A stretch of DNA of 37,327 bases from Actinomycetota bacterium. GTDB lineage: Bacteria; Actinomycetota; CADDZG01; WHSQ01. The notes under the pieces were generated by a model. It was given only the letters and a program-made list of their open reading frames with translations. It did not search any database and had not been told where the DNA came from. The stretch covers positions 1 through 37,327 of the forward strand of contig JAENWQ010000002.1 of NCBI GenBank assembly GCA_016649855.1, in the 5' to 3' direction. This document shows positions 9,528 through 18,486 of the stretch, piece after piece; position 1 is the first letter of the stretch, and the number at the start of each line of letters is the position of its first letter. The position numbers and the translations under genes are program-made.

Positions 9528-10708
9528 GCGCCCTTCGCGCCCTTCTCGAGGGCCCGCCTGATACCGCGCGCCGCCTGACGGATCCGCTGCTCGTTCTCGA
9601 CCAACGCGAAGCGAACGAAGTCGTCGCCCGTCTGACCGAACCCGACCCCGGGCGCGACGCCGACCTTCGCCTCCTCGACGAGGAACTTAGAGAACTCGAG
9701 TGAACCCATGGCGCGGAACGGCTCGGGGATGGGAGCCCAGGCGAACATCGTCGCCGGCGGCACCGGGATGTCCCATCCGGCCCGGCCGAGGGCTTCGCAG
9801 AGGGTGTCCCGGCGCGACCGGTAGATCTCCCGGATCTGCTTCGGGGCTTCGGTGCACTCGTTGAGCGCGATGATCGCTGCGATCTGGATCGGCTGGAACA
9901 CGCCGTAGTCAAGGTAGCTCTTCAGCTTGGTGAGAGCTCCCACCATCTCCCTGTTCCCGGAGCAGAAGGCGATGCGCCACCCGGGCATCGAATACGACTT
10001 CGACATCGAGAAGAACTCGACACCGACATCCATGGCGCCCGGCACCTCGAGGAACGAGTGGGCGCGTTCCTCATCGAACACGAGATCGGCGTACGCGAGG
10101 TCGTGGATCACCATGACGTCGCGCGCCTTGGCGAATTCGACCAGTTGTTCGAAGAACTCCCTCGATGCCACCGCGCTGGTCGGGTTGTGCGGGAACGAAC
10201 ACAGCACCACCCTGGGTTTCGGTTCGGTGTGCTCGTAGGCATCGACCAGATCGGCGAAGAAATCTGACTCCATCGACATCGGGATCGACGTCAGGTTCGC
10301 GCCGGCCAGGATCATGGCGTAGGTATGGATCGGATAGGTCGGCTCCGGGACGAGCACGGAGTCGCCGGGCCCGCACAGCACCCACGCGAGATGCGACAGT
10401 CCTTCCTTCGCTCCGATCGTCGTGCAGATCTCGGTCTCGGGATCGAGCTCGACGCCCCAACTCCGCTGGTAAAGATCGGCGACCGCTTGCCGCAACTTGG
10501 GGACGCCCCGAGAGGTCGAGTAACGGTGGTTCCTAGGGTTGTCGGCGGCCTCCTTGAGCTTGTCGATAACCGCTTGGGGCGGCGGAATATCCGGGTTTCC
10601 CATGCCCAGGTCGATGATGTCCTCACCTGCGCGACGGGCTTGCATCTTCATGTCGTTGACCGTCGCGAAGACGTACGGCGGGAAGCGGTCGATGCGCCTG
10701 AACTCCAT
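9524..10708 (-). CDS. Class I/II PLP-dependent aminotransferase (alanine/aspartate transaminase, AlaC-like)
   Basis: IIDLGMGNPDIPPP…YSTSRGVPKLRQAV…FPHNPTSAV…SMSKSYSMPGWRIAF. Confidence 0.9.
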   Translation of the reverse strand: MEFRRIDRFPPYVFATVNDMKMQARRAGEDIIDLGMGNPDIPPPQAVIDKLKEAADNPRNHRYSTSRGVPKLRQAVADLYQRSWGVELDPETEICTTIGAKEGLSHLAWVLCGPGDSVLVPEPTYPIHTYAMILAGANLTSIPMSMESDFFADLVDAYEHTEPKPRVVLCSFPHNPTSAVASREFFEQLVEFAKARDVMVIHDLAYADLVFDEERAHSFLEVPGAMDVGVEFFSMSKSYSMPGWRIAFCSGNREMVGALTKLKSYLDYGVFQPIQIAAIIALNECTEAPKQIREIYRSRRDTLCEALGRAGWDIPVPPATMFAWAPIPEPFRAMGSLEFSKFLVEEAKVGVAPGVGFGQTGDDFVRFALVENEQRIRQAARGIRRALEKGAKGA

Positions 10709-10748
10709 CCCCAGAAACTAGCAGGTCACCGGATTTCCCGACCCAGAG

Positions 10749-11639
10749 CTAAGGATCCGATCCAGTGGTTGAGAAGCGCGCGAAAGGCTTCCCATTCTTA
10801 GGGATCGCGGTCACGTAAAGCCTCTTGGCCGTCGCCCGGATCATGAGGAAGTGATGGCGCTCTTCGCAGCCGGTCGAGAACCATTTGTCAGAGCAGCCGT
10901 AGATAGGAGCGCCTCCCCCGCCGGTCACAACGTAACGGATGCCCTTGAGCTTCTTGGACGCCGAATAGATGTGGTCGTGGCCGTTGAGGACGAGGTCGAC
11001 ACCGCGCTTCTGGAACAACTTTGGTACCCACGGGTGGAATGACTCGGTCGATCCGTGTTCGGTTCCCGGCGAATAGACCGGGTAGTGGAATATGACGACG
11101 GTCCAGAGGTCGCCTTCTTCGGGGCCGAGGTGCTTCCGCAGCCACTGCTCCTTGAGGTTGCTCGAGTCGGCGACCACGATGCGGACCCCAACGAGCCTCT
11201 TGACGTAATTGTGATGGGGCATCCCGAAGCGAGGCTCGTCGATCTCCGGCTTCCCGTTCTTGGTCACGACGTCGTGGTTGCCCAGCGAGGCATGGAACTT
11301 CACCCCCGCGTCGTACAAGCAGGAGAATGGGGTGAAGAAGTTGTCCTCGAAGTCACGGCGTTGGCCCGAGGGGTAGATGTTGTCGCCGGTGGTCAGGACG
11401 AGGTCGTAGGGATGGTCTTCCCGCCACGAGCACATCCTCTTGGCGACGGCAGCCTGATCGGCGCCGCCGGTTCCGGTATCACCGACAACCGCGAACTTGA
11501 GTGGAAGTTCGGCGCCTGATGCAACCTCGTGGTCTCGGGAATCGGGCTGGCTGGATGCAGGAACGCCCAGTGTGAGAGCGAGCGCAGCGGTCACGCCCGC
11601 CAGAAGTGCCGCCCGGTGATGTCTCGTCGTCTCAGTCAT
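10749..11639 (-). CDS. Secreted metallophosphoesterase (purple acid phosphatase-like)
   Basis: Signal peptide; FAVVGDTGTGG, LTTGDNIYPSG, SLGNHDVVT, VLNGHDHIYS metal-ligand motifs. Confidence 0.88.
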   Translation of the reverse strand: MTETTRHHRAALLAGVTAALALTLGVPASSQPDSRDHEVASGAELPLKFAVVGDTGTGGADQAAVAKRMCSWREDHPYDLVLTTGDNIYPSGQRRDFEDNFFTPFSCLYDAGVKFHASLGNHDVVTKNGKPEIDEPRFGMPHHNYVKRLVGVRIVVADSSNLKEQWLRKHLGPEEGDLWTVVIFHYPVYSPGTEHGSTESFHPWVPKLFQKRGVDLVLNGHDHIYSASKKLKGIRYVVTGGGGAPIYGCSDKWFSTGCEERHHFLMIRATAKRLYVTAIPKNGKPFARFSTTGSDP

Positions 11640-12261
11640 TGGGATCGTCCAGGTCGGTCGTACTTCCGTCGAATCGTTCGAGGTTGGAGAGTTTCAAGGC
11701 ACCGTTCTCGATGGCCGCGTCGAGACTCACCGCGGCTCCGTTGCCGAGGCCTCTCAAGCGCGCGGATGTGCGGTCGTCGTAGCCGAGAACCTCGGCCGAC
11801 AGCCACCGGATCGTTCCGCCGTGGCTCACGATCACCACGATGCCAACGGGATGCCGCTCAACGACGCGCGTCAGTCCTTCGAGCGCTCGCTTCCTGACCT
11901 GACCCGGCGACTCACCCCCCGGTCTGGCGCTGTAGTGGCGCGCCGGCCCCCACAGCTCCGGCCACCGCTTCTTGATCTCGTCGACGTGGAGGCCCTCCCA
12001 CTCGCCCTGATCGACCTCGCGGAAGTCCGGATCGGTGACTACCTCCAGGCCGTGGGTCTCGGCGATCGGGGTCGCTGTGTCCGTCGCGCGCTTGAGGTCG
12101 CTCGAGTACACCGCGGTGACGTCGAGCGGAGCGAGTTGAGTGGCGGTCTGCAGAGCCTGCTTGTGGCCGTCGGTGTTCAGCTCGATGTCGGCCTGACCTT
12201 GGGCGCGCTTCGTGTGGTTCCACTCAGTCGCGCCGTGTCTCACGAGATAGATCTTGGTGAT
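11632..12261 (-). CDS. Histidine phosphatase / phosphoglycerate-mutase family protein
   Basis: (I)TKIYLVRHGATEWN…, SSDLKRATDTA, REVDQGEWEG, VSHGGTIR; start uncertain (GTG 12243 or ATC 12261). Confidence 0.85.
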   Translation of the reverse strand: MTKIYLVRHGATEWNHTKRAQGQADIELNTDGHKQALQTATQLAPLDVTAVYSSDLKRATDTATPIAETHGLEVVTDPDFREVDQGEWEGLHVDEIKKRWPELWGPARHYSARPGGESPGQVRKRALEGLTRVVERHPVGIVVIVSHGGTIRWLSAEVLGYDDRTSARLRGLGNGAAVSLDAAIENGALKLSNLERFDGSTTDLDDPND

Positions 12262-12263
12262 GA

Positions 12264-13133
12264 CTACCTCCTCCCATCTAGGGTCTGAGCCAGCCGCATC
12301 GGCGAACTGCCGAGGCCGTGGACCTCGACCAGCTCTTCGATGAGCTCCCTATCGGGCTCGTGAGCCTCGGTCATCTCGATCTCCGCGCCGGTCACCATGG
12401 GCACGACCGTCTTCATCGCCTCCAGATATCCGCGTGACTTCTCGAAGGCCTCGCGTTGCTTGGGAGGAAGCTCACCTGTGTGAGCGAGGATCCCCTCGAG
12501 CGAACCGAACTGGTTCAGCAGCTTGGCCGCACGCACCGGTCCGATACCCGCAACCCCGGGAAGGCCGTCCGACGGGTCTCCTCTCATCATCGCGAAGTCC
12601 TGATAGAGCCGGGGTGGGATCCCGTACTTATCGATCACAGCAGCCTCGTCGAAGGTGGCCACCTCGCTGAGCCCCCGCACCGGGAACACGACCACGACCT
12701 GCGGATCCCGCACGAGCGCGACGAGATCCCGGTCGCCGGTGACGAGGAGGACGCGGTCGTCTCCGGTGGCCTCGGTCGCGAGGGTGGCGAGGACGTCGTC
12801 CGCCTCGAGCCCCCTGGCGCTGGCGATCGGCATCCCGACCGCGTCGAGCACCTCCTTCAGAACGTGGAACTGGCGTGGAAGCTCGGGCGGGTCTTCGGGC
12901 CGGTCGGCCTTGTAGCCGGAGTAAGCCGCGACCCTGAACGCCGGGCGCCACTCATCGTCCCACGCAGCGATGATGCGGCCGGGACGGCGATCGAGCGTCA
13001 GCCTCGTCACCATCTCGAGGAAGCCCCTGACCGCGTTGACCGGACGCCCCTGTGGGTCCGTCATCGTCTTGGGCAAGGAGAAGAACGCCCGGTAGACGAG
13101 GGCCGACGTGTCGAGGTGCAGTTCTAGACTCAC
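12264..13133 (-). CDS. Stand-alone 5'-3' exonuclease (PolA N-terminal/FEN-type)
   Basis: LDTSALVYRAFFSLP, GLEADDVLATLA, VTGDRDL, GDPSDGLPGVAGIGPVRAAKLL (H3TH). Confidence 0.9.
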   Translation of the reverse strand: MSLELHLDTSALVYRAFFSLPKTMTDPQGRPVNAVRGFLEMVTRLTLDRRPGRIIAAWDDEWRPAFRVAAYSGYKADRPEDPPELPRQFHVLKEVLDAVGMPIASARGLEADDVLATLATEATGDDRVLLVTGDRDLVALVRDPQVVVVFPVRGLSEVATFDEAAVIDKYGIPPRLYQDFAMMRGDPSDGLPGVAGIGPVRAAKLLNQFGSLEGILAHTGELPPKQREAFEKSRGYLEAMKTVVPMVTGAEIEMTEAHEPDRELIEELVEVHGLGSSPMRLAQTLDGRR

Positions 13134-13144
13134 CGGACCATCAT

Positions 13145-13178
13145 CTCAGCCCGTCGCCTCAGCCCGTCGCCTCAGCCC
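13145..13178. repeat. 13-bp tandem repeat, ~2.6 copies
   Basis: CTCAGCCCGTCGC CTCAGCCCGTCGC CTCAGCCC between copA and the exonuclease gene. Confidence 0.85.
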
Positions 13179-13186
13179 AGGGAACC

Positions 13187-15409
13187 TCAGGACGAGATCG
13201 GTCGGAAGCGGCGTAGCCTCAGGGCGTTCGCCACGACGCTTACTGAAGAGAACGCCATCGCCGCCGCCGCGATCATCGGGTTGAGCAGTCCCAGTGCAGC
13301 CAGCGGGATAGCGGCGACGTTGTAGCCGAAGGCCCAGATCAGATTCTCCTTGATGACCCTGAGGGTCTTGCGCGAGAGTTCGATCGCCGCCGCGGCCAGC
13401 ACAGGGTCTCCTCCGACGAGGGTTAGGTCGGCCGCCTCGATGGCGACCTCGGCTCCGGTTCCCACCGCAACCCCGAGATCGGCACGCGCCAGAGCGGGAG
13501 CGTCGTTGATGCCGTCCCCGATCATCGCGACCTTCTTGCCTTCGGACTGGAGGAGCGCGATCTGTTCGACCTTGTCCTCGGGAAGCACCTCGGCGAGCAC
13601 GCGGTCGATCCCCACCTCGCCGGCGATCGCCTCCGCGGTGGTCCGGTTGTCCCCGGTGATCATCACGGTCTCGAGTCCGAGTTGATGAAGCCTCGAGATA
13701 GCGGCCCTGGCAGTGGGCTTCACGGTATCGGCCACCGCGACCAGACCCGCGGCCTTCCCATCACGTCCGACCCAGACGACCGTTCGCCCGAGCGACTCGA
13801 GACGAGCCGAGGCCTCGACCAGTTCCTCCGGAAGCTCGGGCAGCTCGAGGAAGGACGGGCGGCCCACCGCGACCTCGCTGCCTTCGACGGTCCCGCGGAC
13901 CCCGCTGCCGGTCGTCGATGCGAACCCCTGGGCGGGCGGAAGCGCACCCGTACGCCCGGCGGCCGCTTCCGCGATCGACCGCGCTATCGGGTGTTCCGAG
14001 AGGGACTCGACGGCTCCGGCCATCCGTAGCAGATCGTCCTCGGAGGTGCCATGGGCAACGACATCGGTCACCGACATCTCTCCCCGGGTGATGGTCCCGG
14101 TCTTGTCGAGCACCACGGTATCGATAGACCCTGAGCGCTCGAGGACGTCGCCACCCTTGATGAGGATGCCGAGCTGCGCTCCCCGGCCGGTCCCCACCAT
14201 GACCGCGGCGGGGGTCGCTAGACCCATCGCGCAGGGGCAGGCGATGATCAACACGGCCACGGCCGCGATGAGAGCATCCTCGACCGAATGGCCTGTGAGC
14301 AGCCATCCCGTCAGGGTGACCGCAGCTATCCCGATGACCACCGGGACGAAGATCCCTGCGACCCGGTCCACGAGGTGCTCGATCGGCGCCTTGCGGTTCT
14401 GGGCGTCCTCGACCAGGCGGGCTATCTGGGCGAGCGCCGTCTCGGAGCCGACGCGCGTCGCCTCGACAAGCATCGCGCCGGACGCGTTGATCGTGGCGCC
14501 GTAGACCTCGTCGCCCGGTCCCTTATCGACTGGAACCGATTCTCCGGTGAGCATCGATTCGTCCACCGACGAGTGGCCTTCCTTGATCACGCCGTCGGTG
14601 GGGATCTTCGCTCCGGGACGGACCCGCATCAGGTCTCCGGGTTGCAGTTCCTCCACGGGAACCTCGACCTCGGTGCCATCACGAACGACGATCGCGGTCT
14701 TGGCTCCCATCTCCATGAGGCTCTTGATCGCGCTCGACGCGCGGCTCTTCGATCGGTGCTCGAAGTACTTCCCGAGGAGCAAGAACGTCATGATGACCCC
14801 GGCGGTCTCGAAGTAGAGGTCACTGCCAAAGAACAACGCGTAAATCGAGTAACCGACCGCGCTGAGCGTTCCCACCGCAACCAGCGTGTCCATGTTCGCG
14901 GCGCGGTGGATCGCCTGTTTCCAGGCGCTCACCAGGAATCGCCGGCCGGCCCAGAACTCGACCGGCAGGATCAGGGCGAACTGCGTCCACCTCGACCACT
15001 CCGGCGCCTTCATCATCTGGTCGGTCGGGCCGAACGTCGCGAGGTAGACCGCGGGTACGGTGAGGATCGCCGCCGAGATGAACTGGCGAAACGCTACCCG
15101 GGTCCGTTCCTCATCGGCCCCGATGGCGATCCCGTGGTCGTGCCCCTCGTGAGCTTCATGACCGCCGCGATCCGGTTCCGGGACGACGAGCTCGTAACCG
15201 GCGTCCTCGACCGCCTTCTGCAGTCGGGTGACGTCGATCGTTCCGGTGGCCGCAACGGTCACCCGTTCGAGCGGGAAGTTCACGGATGCCTCGTCGACAC
15301 CGGGCTGCTTAGCAAGGGCCCGCTCCACCCGCCGGGCGCAGGATGCGCAGGTCATGCCCTTGACGGCGAAGGTCTGTCGTTGCTCCTCGGGAGCGCGCTC
15401 TGTCTTCAT
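13187..15409 (-). CDS. copA: Copper-translocating P1B-type ATPase
   Basis: [11 protein letters not shown] metal-binding domain, [50 protein letters not shown]. Confidence 0.93.
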   Translation of the reverse strand: MKTERAPEEQRQTFAVKGMTCASCARRVERALAKQPGVDEASVNFPLERVTVAATGTIDVTRLQKAVEDAGYELVVPEPDRGGHEAHEGHDHGIAIGADEERTRVAFRQFISAAILTVPAVYLATFGPTDQMMKAPEWSRWTQFALILPVEFWAGRRFLVSAWKQAIHRAANMDTLVAVGTLSAVGYSIYALFFGSDLYFETAGVIMTFLLLGKYFEHRSKSRASSAIKSLMEMGAKTAIVVRDGTEVEVPVEELQPGDLMRVRPGAKIPTDGVIKEGHSSVDESMLTGESVPVDKGPGDEVYGATINASGAMLVEATRVGSETALAQIARLVEDAQNRKAPIEHLVDRVAGIFVPVVIGIAAVTLTGWLLTGHSVEDALIAAVAVLIIACPCAMGLATPAAVMVGTGRGAQLGILIKGGDVLERSGSIDTVVLDKTGTITRGEMSVTDVVAHGTSEDDLLRMAGAVESLSEHPIARSIAEAAAGRTGALPPAQGFASTTGSGVRGTVEGSEVAVGRPSFLELPELPEELVEASARLESLGRTVVWVGRDGKAAGLVAVADTVKPTARAAISRLHQLGLETVMITGDNRTTAEAIAGEVGIDRVLAEVLPEDKVEQIALLQSEGKKVAMIGDGINDAPALARADLGVAVGTGAEVAIEAADLTLVGGDPVLAAAAIELSRKTLRVIKENLIWAFGYNVAAIPLAALGLLNPMIAAAAMAFSSVSVVANALRLRRFRPISS

Positions 15410-15418
15410 GGCTGCAGG

Positions 15419-15439
15419 ATATACCCCCCAGGGGTATAT
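15419..15439. promoter_or_regulatory. Candidate copper-responsive operator (CsoR-type)
   Basis: Perfect inverted repeat ATATACCCC-CCA-GGGGTATAT, 10 bp upstream of the copA ATG. Confidence 0.75.
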
Positions 15440-15452
15440 GGCAAGCTCCCGG

Positions 15453-16343
15453 TCACAGGCCGAGGAGGTCGCGGATCCGTCCCCCGAGGCGTTCGTAATT
15501 GGAGGGGGTCGCCGCATCCGGGAAGGTGACCACGAGGTGACCGGCGCCGCCGTCGATCAGCGCCCCGAGGTGCCGGGCGACCGCGTCCGGGCCCCCAACG
15601 ACGTACTCCTTCGGGTTGCGTGACCCCAGTTTCGCAACGGCGTCGGCGTCCGTTTCTGCGAGGACGACCAAGCCCCCCCAACTCAACTCGATGTCCCGGC
15701 CGGGAGCCGCCGCCCTCACGGTCGCGGCGTCGTGGGCGAACTCCTCGGGGGTCCCTCCCCATCCGTTCCATCCGTCGGCGACCCGCCCGGCGGCGGCGAG
15801 CACCCGTTCACTGCGCCCCCCTATCCAAACGGTCGGGGCCGGAGGGGTTGGGCTCGGCGGAAGGTCCTCGAGCGCGGCGTAATCGTCCTTCAACGACACC
15901 GCATCGTCGTTGAGGAACCGCCTCACGACATCGGTGGTGGAGATCATCTGCTGCACCCGGTCGTCGCCTGAGTAGTACGGGAGGCCGAAGGCCTCGTTCT
16001 CGGGCCGGCTCATCTCGTCTCCGGAACCGATCCCCACGATGAGCCGGCCGGGTGCGATCTCCCCGACGGTCGCCGCCATCTTGGCGAGTACGGCGGGGTG
16101 TCGAAGAGAGGACCTCGTGACGAGGCTTCCGACCAGGATCTCTTCGGTGGTCGCGGCGACATGGGCGAGGGTCGTCCAGGCCTCCAAGATCGGACGCTCC
16201 TTGCCTCCCGACAGGGGCCACAGATGATCGAACACGAACACGGAGTCGAGCCCGGCATCCCTGGCTCGACGTGCACCGTCCACCACATCCCCAGCGTCGT
16301 CGGTGAACTGAGGCAGGGTAACGCCGATCTTGATCTCGCTCAC
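15453..16343 (-). CDS. Luciferase-like (LLM class, probably F420-dependent) oxidoreductase
   Basis: [16 protein letters not shown]…[14 protein letters not shown]…[36 protein letters not shown]…[29 protein letters not shown] overlap with upstream gene. Confidence 0.87.
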   Translation of the reverse strand: MSEIKIGVTLPQFTDDAGDVVDGARRARDAGLDSVFVFDHLWPLSGGKERPILEAWTTLAHVAATTEEILVGSLVTRSSLRHPAVLAKMAATVGEIAPGRLIVGIGSGDEMSRPENEAFGLPYYSGDDRVQQMISTTDVVRRFLNDDAVSLKDDYAALEDLPPSPTPPAPTVWIGGRSERVLAAAGRVADGWNGWGGTPEEFAHDAATVRAAAPGRDIELSWGGLVVLAETDADAVAKLGSRNPKEYVVGGPDAVARHLGALIDGGAGHLVVTFPDAATPSNYERLGGRIRDLLGL

Positions 16344-17125
16344 GACGTGTTCAACATCAGATAGCGAACGAGGAATTCCGCCACCCCCGCGGTCAGGATC
16401 GCGACGTAGTAGAGGCCGGTGGCAGACTGGATCGACCGGATCTCGATGCATCTCTTCGCCGCCCACACGACCCCCGCGGTGAAGACGACGAGGGCGATCC
16501 AGATCAGGAAGAACGCCAGCCCGAAGGAGTCCGACGACCCCGGGAGTCCGAGCGCGCCTTCGGTGCTCGCCTTCGACAGCCGGCTCGCTGCCACGACGCC
16601 CAGCACCGCGGTGGCGATGGATCCGGCCAAGGTCAACTTCGTGATGCGTGCCAGCGCCCATGTCTTGAGACCGGGCTGGTTCAGGTACCAGTGGCCAAGG
16701 AGCATCCCGTTCGTCACCCCGCCGAGCAGCAGCGCGCCGGCGCCCAGCTCCGCCGCGGCGAGCGCGTCCGACCACCCGTCCACGAGGGCGGCGGCTGCTG
16801 CGAGCGCCACCACTCCGGCCGCTCCCGCCGCGTAGCCCACCACCACGCCCGGGACATCGGTCCGCGACCACTGGACGAGGAGGTGGACGACGAGGAGGAC
16901 GAGCAGCGCGATGAGAGAGGCGTTGAGGAACGAACGATCGAGTCCGCCGGTGGCGGAACGAAGCGCGAACCACGCGAGGACGCCGAAACCGAGCGCACCC
17001 CAGGCGTTGATGCGGAAGTTCCCCCGGCTCACGATCCCCCACGACTGACACCACGCCGACACCGCGACCCAGCCAACCGTCCACTCGAGGAAAACGACGG
17101 CAGTGATCGCCCCGGCACCGCTCAC
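16340..17125 (-). CDS. Polytopic membrane protein of unknown function
   Basis: Multiple hydrophobic segments; LLGGVTNGMLLGHWYLNQPGLK motif; translationally coupled to LLM oxidoreductase. Confidence 0.7.
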   Translation of the reverse strand: MSGAGAITAVVFLEWTVGWVAVSAWCQSWGIVSRGNFRINAWGALGFGVLAWFALRSATGGLDRSFLNASLIALLVLLVVHLLVQWSRTDVPGVVVGYAAGAAGVVALAAAAALVDGWSDALAAAELGAGALLLGGVTNGMLLGHWYLNQPGLKTWALARITKLTLAGSIATAVLGVVAASRLSKASTEGALGLPGSSDSFGLAFFLIWIALVVFTAGVVWAAKRCIEIRSIQSATGLYYVAILTAGVAEFLVRYLMLNTS

Positions 17126-17177
17126 GTGGCCCTCACTCGTCCCTCAGGTGTCGCTCACCCGGCGTCATACGGTACCG

Positions 17178-18164
17178 CTAGACCTGGTCCCCGGCCTTGT
17201 CGAACGCGAGTGCGGCAGCGCCGGCGATCCCGGCGTCGAACTCGAGCGTGCTGAGGACAACCCTCATCGGGCGACGCTTCTGGGACGCGGTCATCTCGGC
17301 GAGGGTGTCGCGCGCGGGGCCGAGGTAGGGCTCGCCGGCCCCGACGACGCTGCCGCTCAAGACGATGACCTCGGGATCGAAGAGGTTGGCGATGTTAGAC
17401 ATCCCGATCCCCAGGTACGTTCCGGCCCTGCGAAGCACCGCCCTTGCGGTTCCGTCCATCTCACGAGCTGCCTTGGCGACGTCCTCGCCGGTGATCGCTT
17501 CGGGGGAAGTCGCGAAATCGAGGATGGAACTCGCGGGGTCATCCACCACTGCCTCGCGGGCCATCCGCTCGATCGCCTGACCGGAGGCGAGTTGTTCGAT
17601 GCACCCCCGCAGCCCGCAACCACACTGAGGACCCCCGACCTCGACGATGGTGTGGCCGAACTCGGCCCCCGCTCCCGTGTGGCCCCGGACCAGCCGGCCG
17701 TTCTGGATGATCCCACTGCCGATCCCGGTTCCCAATGTCAAGAGAACGAGGTCGTTCGCCCCGGGTGCGACCCCGAAGGTCCTTTCGCCCCACGCCGCAG
17801 CGTTGCCGTCGTTGTCGACCGCGACCGGGACCGACACGACCTTCTCCACGGCGGCACCGATGGCGGGGTCGTCGTAGACCAGGTTGGGCGCGAACGTCAC
17901 CGAACCGGACGCGAAATCTATGAACCCCGCGGCACCAACACCGACGCCCACGACCTCGAGTCCGGCCGCCTCTGCGACGGTCATCATCTCCTCGACGACC
18001 GCCACGATCCCCTTGGTGCCCGCGTCCGGGTCGGTGACGTGCTCGGTGCGGTGGGAGATCGTCCCGGTCTCCGATACGAGAGCAGCCTTGGTTGCCGTGC
18101 CGCCGATATCAACGCCTACAGCAACCCGGGAACCGGACACGGGATCTGGGGTGGGATCAGCCAA
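17178..18164 (-). CDS. ROK-family glucokinase
   Basis: VGVDIGGTATKAALV, GTGIGSGII, CGCGLRGCIEQLASG ROK zinc motif. Confidence 0.9.
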   Translation of the reverse strand: MADPTPDPVSGSRVAVGVDIGGTATKAALVSETGTISHRTEHVTDPDAGTKGIVAVVEEMMTVAEAAGLEVVGVGVGAAGFIDFASGSVTFAPNLVYDDPAIGAAVEKVVSVPVAVDNDGNAAAWGERTFGVAPGANDLVLLTLGTGIGSGIIQNGRLVRGHTGAGAEFGHTIVEVGGPQCGCGLRGCIEQLASGQAIERMAREAVVDDPASSILDFATSPEAITGEDVAKAAREMDGTARAVLRRAGTYLGIGMSNIANLFDPEVIVLSGSVVGAGEPYLGPARDTLAEMTASQKRRPMRVVLSTLEFDAGIAGAAALAFDKAGDQV

Positions 18165-18486
18165 GGTCGATCCGAGTCACGTTTTGTCTGGCGGTTCGTC
18201 GAGACGAATCGCTGGACGCCCGCTCCCCTTCGTCCTTGCGAGACTTGCCGACGGTCTCGTCGGTACGTCCCACGACGTTCTCGGCTTCTTCGAGCAGCAT
18301 CCCGGCGGCGACGATGAGCTCCCTGGCCGCGTTGGCGAGGTGCTCGAGGACTTCGGGCTTCGTGTTCCTGACCACTGCAATCACGGAGCAGATCGGGCAG
18401 TAGGCGCAGTCCGACGCATGCTCGTGGTCGTGCCCACCTGTGCCGAATAGGTCGCTGTAGCGCGCCGCGCGTTCTTCTTCAGTCAC
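18157..18486 (-). CDS. Small conserved-type protein with CxxCxxC cluster (CAYCPICS)
   Basis: GTG start VTEEERAARYSDLFGTGGHDHEHASDCAYCPICSVIAVVRNTKPEVLEHLANAARELIVAAGMLLEEAE; overlaps ArsA stop and ROK start. Confidence 0.7.
   Translation of the reverse strand: MTEEERAARYSDLFGTGGHDHEHASDCAYCPICSVIAVVRNTKPEVLEHLANAARELIVAAGMLLEEAENVVGRTDETVGKSRKDEGERASSDSSRRTARQNVTRIDLG

Noticed and set aside
14288-15529. 413-aa plus-strand ORF antisense to copA
   Set aside because: copA is unambiguous on the minus strand; antisense frame is a GC artefact
17103-18317. 404-aa plus-strand ORF antisense to ROK glucokinase
   Set aside because: Mirror of a conserved ROK gene; no independent support
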